Positions 5,431 through 5,702 of a stretch of DNA of 5,702 nt are shown one piece after another. Where the stretch lies: positions 1 through 5,702 of the forward strand of contig JAACEU010000045.1 in NCBI GenBank assembly GCA_011682355.1, in the 5' to 3' direction. Source of the stretch: Nitrospirota bacterium (lineage in GTDB: Bacteria > Patescibacteriota > Gracilibacteria > UBA1369 > LOWO2-01-FULL-3). Under the pieces are notes generated by a model that was given only the letters and a program-made list of their open reading frames with translations, was not told where the DNA came from and searched no databases. The position numbers and the translations under genes are program-made. Within the stretch, counting starts at the first letter, position 1. Each line of letters starts with the position of its first letter.

Positions 5431-5702
5431 ATGGAAAAATTCATAATAAAAGGAGGAAAAAAACTCTCGGGAGAAGTCATAGTCAGTGGCTCAAAAAACG
5501 CAACATTACCAATAATTTGCGCATCTTTACTTACAAAAGAAAAAATCACACTTCAAAACGTACCAAACATCGCAGATGTTCACACGATGATAGAAATAAT
5601 AGAATCGCTTGGGGCGAAAACTTCATTCGAAAATAAAATCTTGGAAATAGATCCATCAGACCTGTCTCCGCAACAACTCCCGGACAGACTGATAGACAAA
5701 AT
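5431..5702 (+). CDS. murA: UDP-N-acetylglucosamine 1-carboxyvinyltransferase MurA, N-terminal part (3' end beyond window)
   Basis: MurA transfers enolpyruvate from phosphoenolpyruvate to UDP-GlcNAc in the cytoplasm, the first committed step of peptidoglycan synthesis. About 90 codons are present. The start MEKFIIKGGKKLSGEVIVSG is followed at once by SKNATLPIICASLL, the MurA signature, with Lys22 and Asn23 at the same numbers as the E. coli active-site residues. Further family marks are LQNVPNIADVHTMIEIIESLGAK. The catalytic Cys/Asp loop near residue 115 and the rest of the double-lobed fold are beyond the edge. ATG 5431 is chosen over the in-frame ATG at 5422 because it restores this numbering and because 5422 lies inside the likely -10 box. 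The frame is closed by a TAA at 5404-5406, so no longer start exists. AAAGGAGG at 5449-5456 is inside the gene and encodes Lys-Gly-Gly. Confidence 0.95.
   Translation, partial: MEKFIIKGGKKLSGEVIVSGSKNATLPIICASLLTKEKITLQNVPNIADVHTMIEIIESLGAKTSFENKILEIDPSDLSPQQLPDRLIDK

Noticed and set aside
5449..5456. AAAGGAGG, a perfect Shine-Dalgarno-like sequence
   Set aside because: It is inside murA, encodes conserved-context Lys-Gly-Gly, and is not followed by a usable start codon.

Overview
The window looks like part of the chromosome of a small, AT-rich, uncultured bacterium. Surface proteins with S-layer homology (SLH) and CARDB-like domains, a PEGA protein beside competence-type genes, and no Shine-Dalgarno sequences suggest a candidate phyla radiation lineage, perhaps near Peregrinibacteria. 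That placement is inferred from gene content and sequence style only. All complete genes stay open under the standard bacterial code and end in TAA or TAG.

Left part (1-467): the N-terminal 99 codons of the replicative helicase DnaB run leftward off the edge. Between dnaB and the divergent yraN lies a GC-rich block (312-393, about 63% GC). It holds two hairpins enclosed by an imperfect long-range stem. A plausible leftward promoter at 397-425 would place the whole block in the dnaB mRNA leader.

Middle part (468-3335): three rightward genes follow. They are yraN (a UPF0102 nuclease-fold protein), a membrane-anchored PEGA/beta-propeller-like protein starting directly after the yraN stop, and a full-length comM/yifB AAA+ helicase. 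The yraN-comM association is common in bacteria and fits DNA uptake or recombination; the PEGA gene between them is the unusual member. The comM start codon sits in one arm of a perfect 12-bp inverted repeat.

Right part (3338-5702): a leftward two-gene operon has a good sigma-70-type promoter at 5302-5330. It encodes a membrane-anchored CARDB-like/SLH surface protein and, overlapping it by 23 bases, a smaller exported protein of unknown function. The operon converges on comM with a 2-base gap and no room for a terminator. Divergently, murA (first step of peptidoglycan precursor synthesis) starts at 5431 and runs off the right edge; a -10 box just upstream suggests a leaderless mRNA.

The window therefore joins housekeeping genes (dnaB, murA), a competence-type module (yraN, comM) and a cell-surface module. 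No mobile element, tRNA, rRNA or CRISPR array was seen. The best candidates for something undescribed are the structured dnaB leader, the comM start hairpin and the surface-protein pair.
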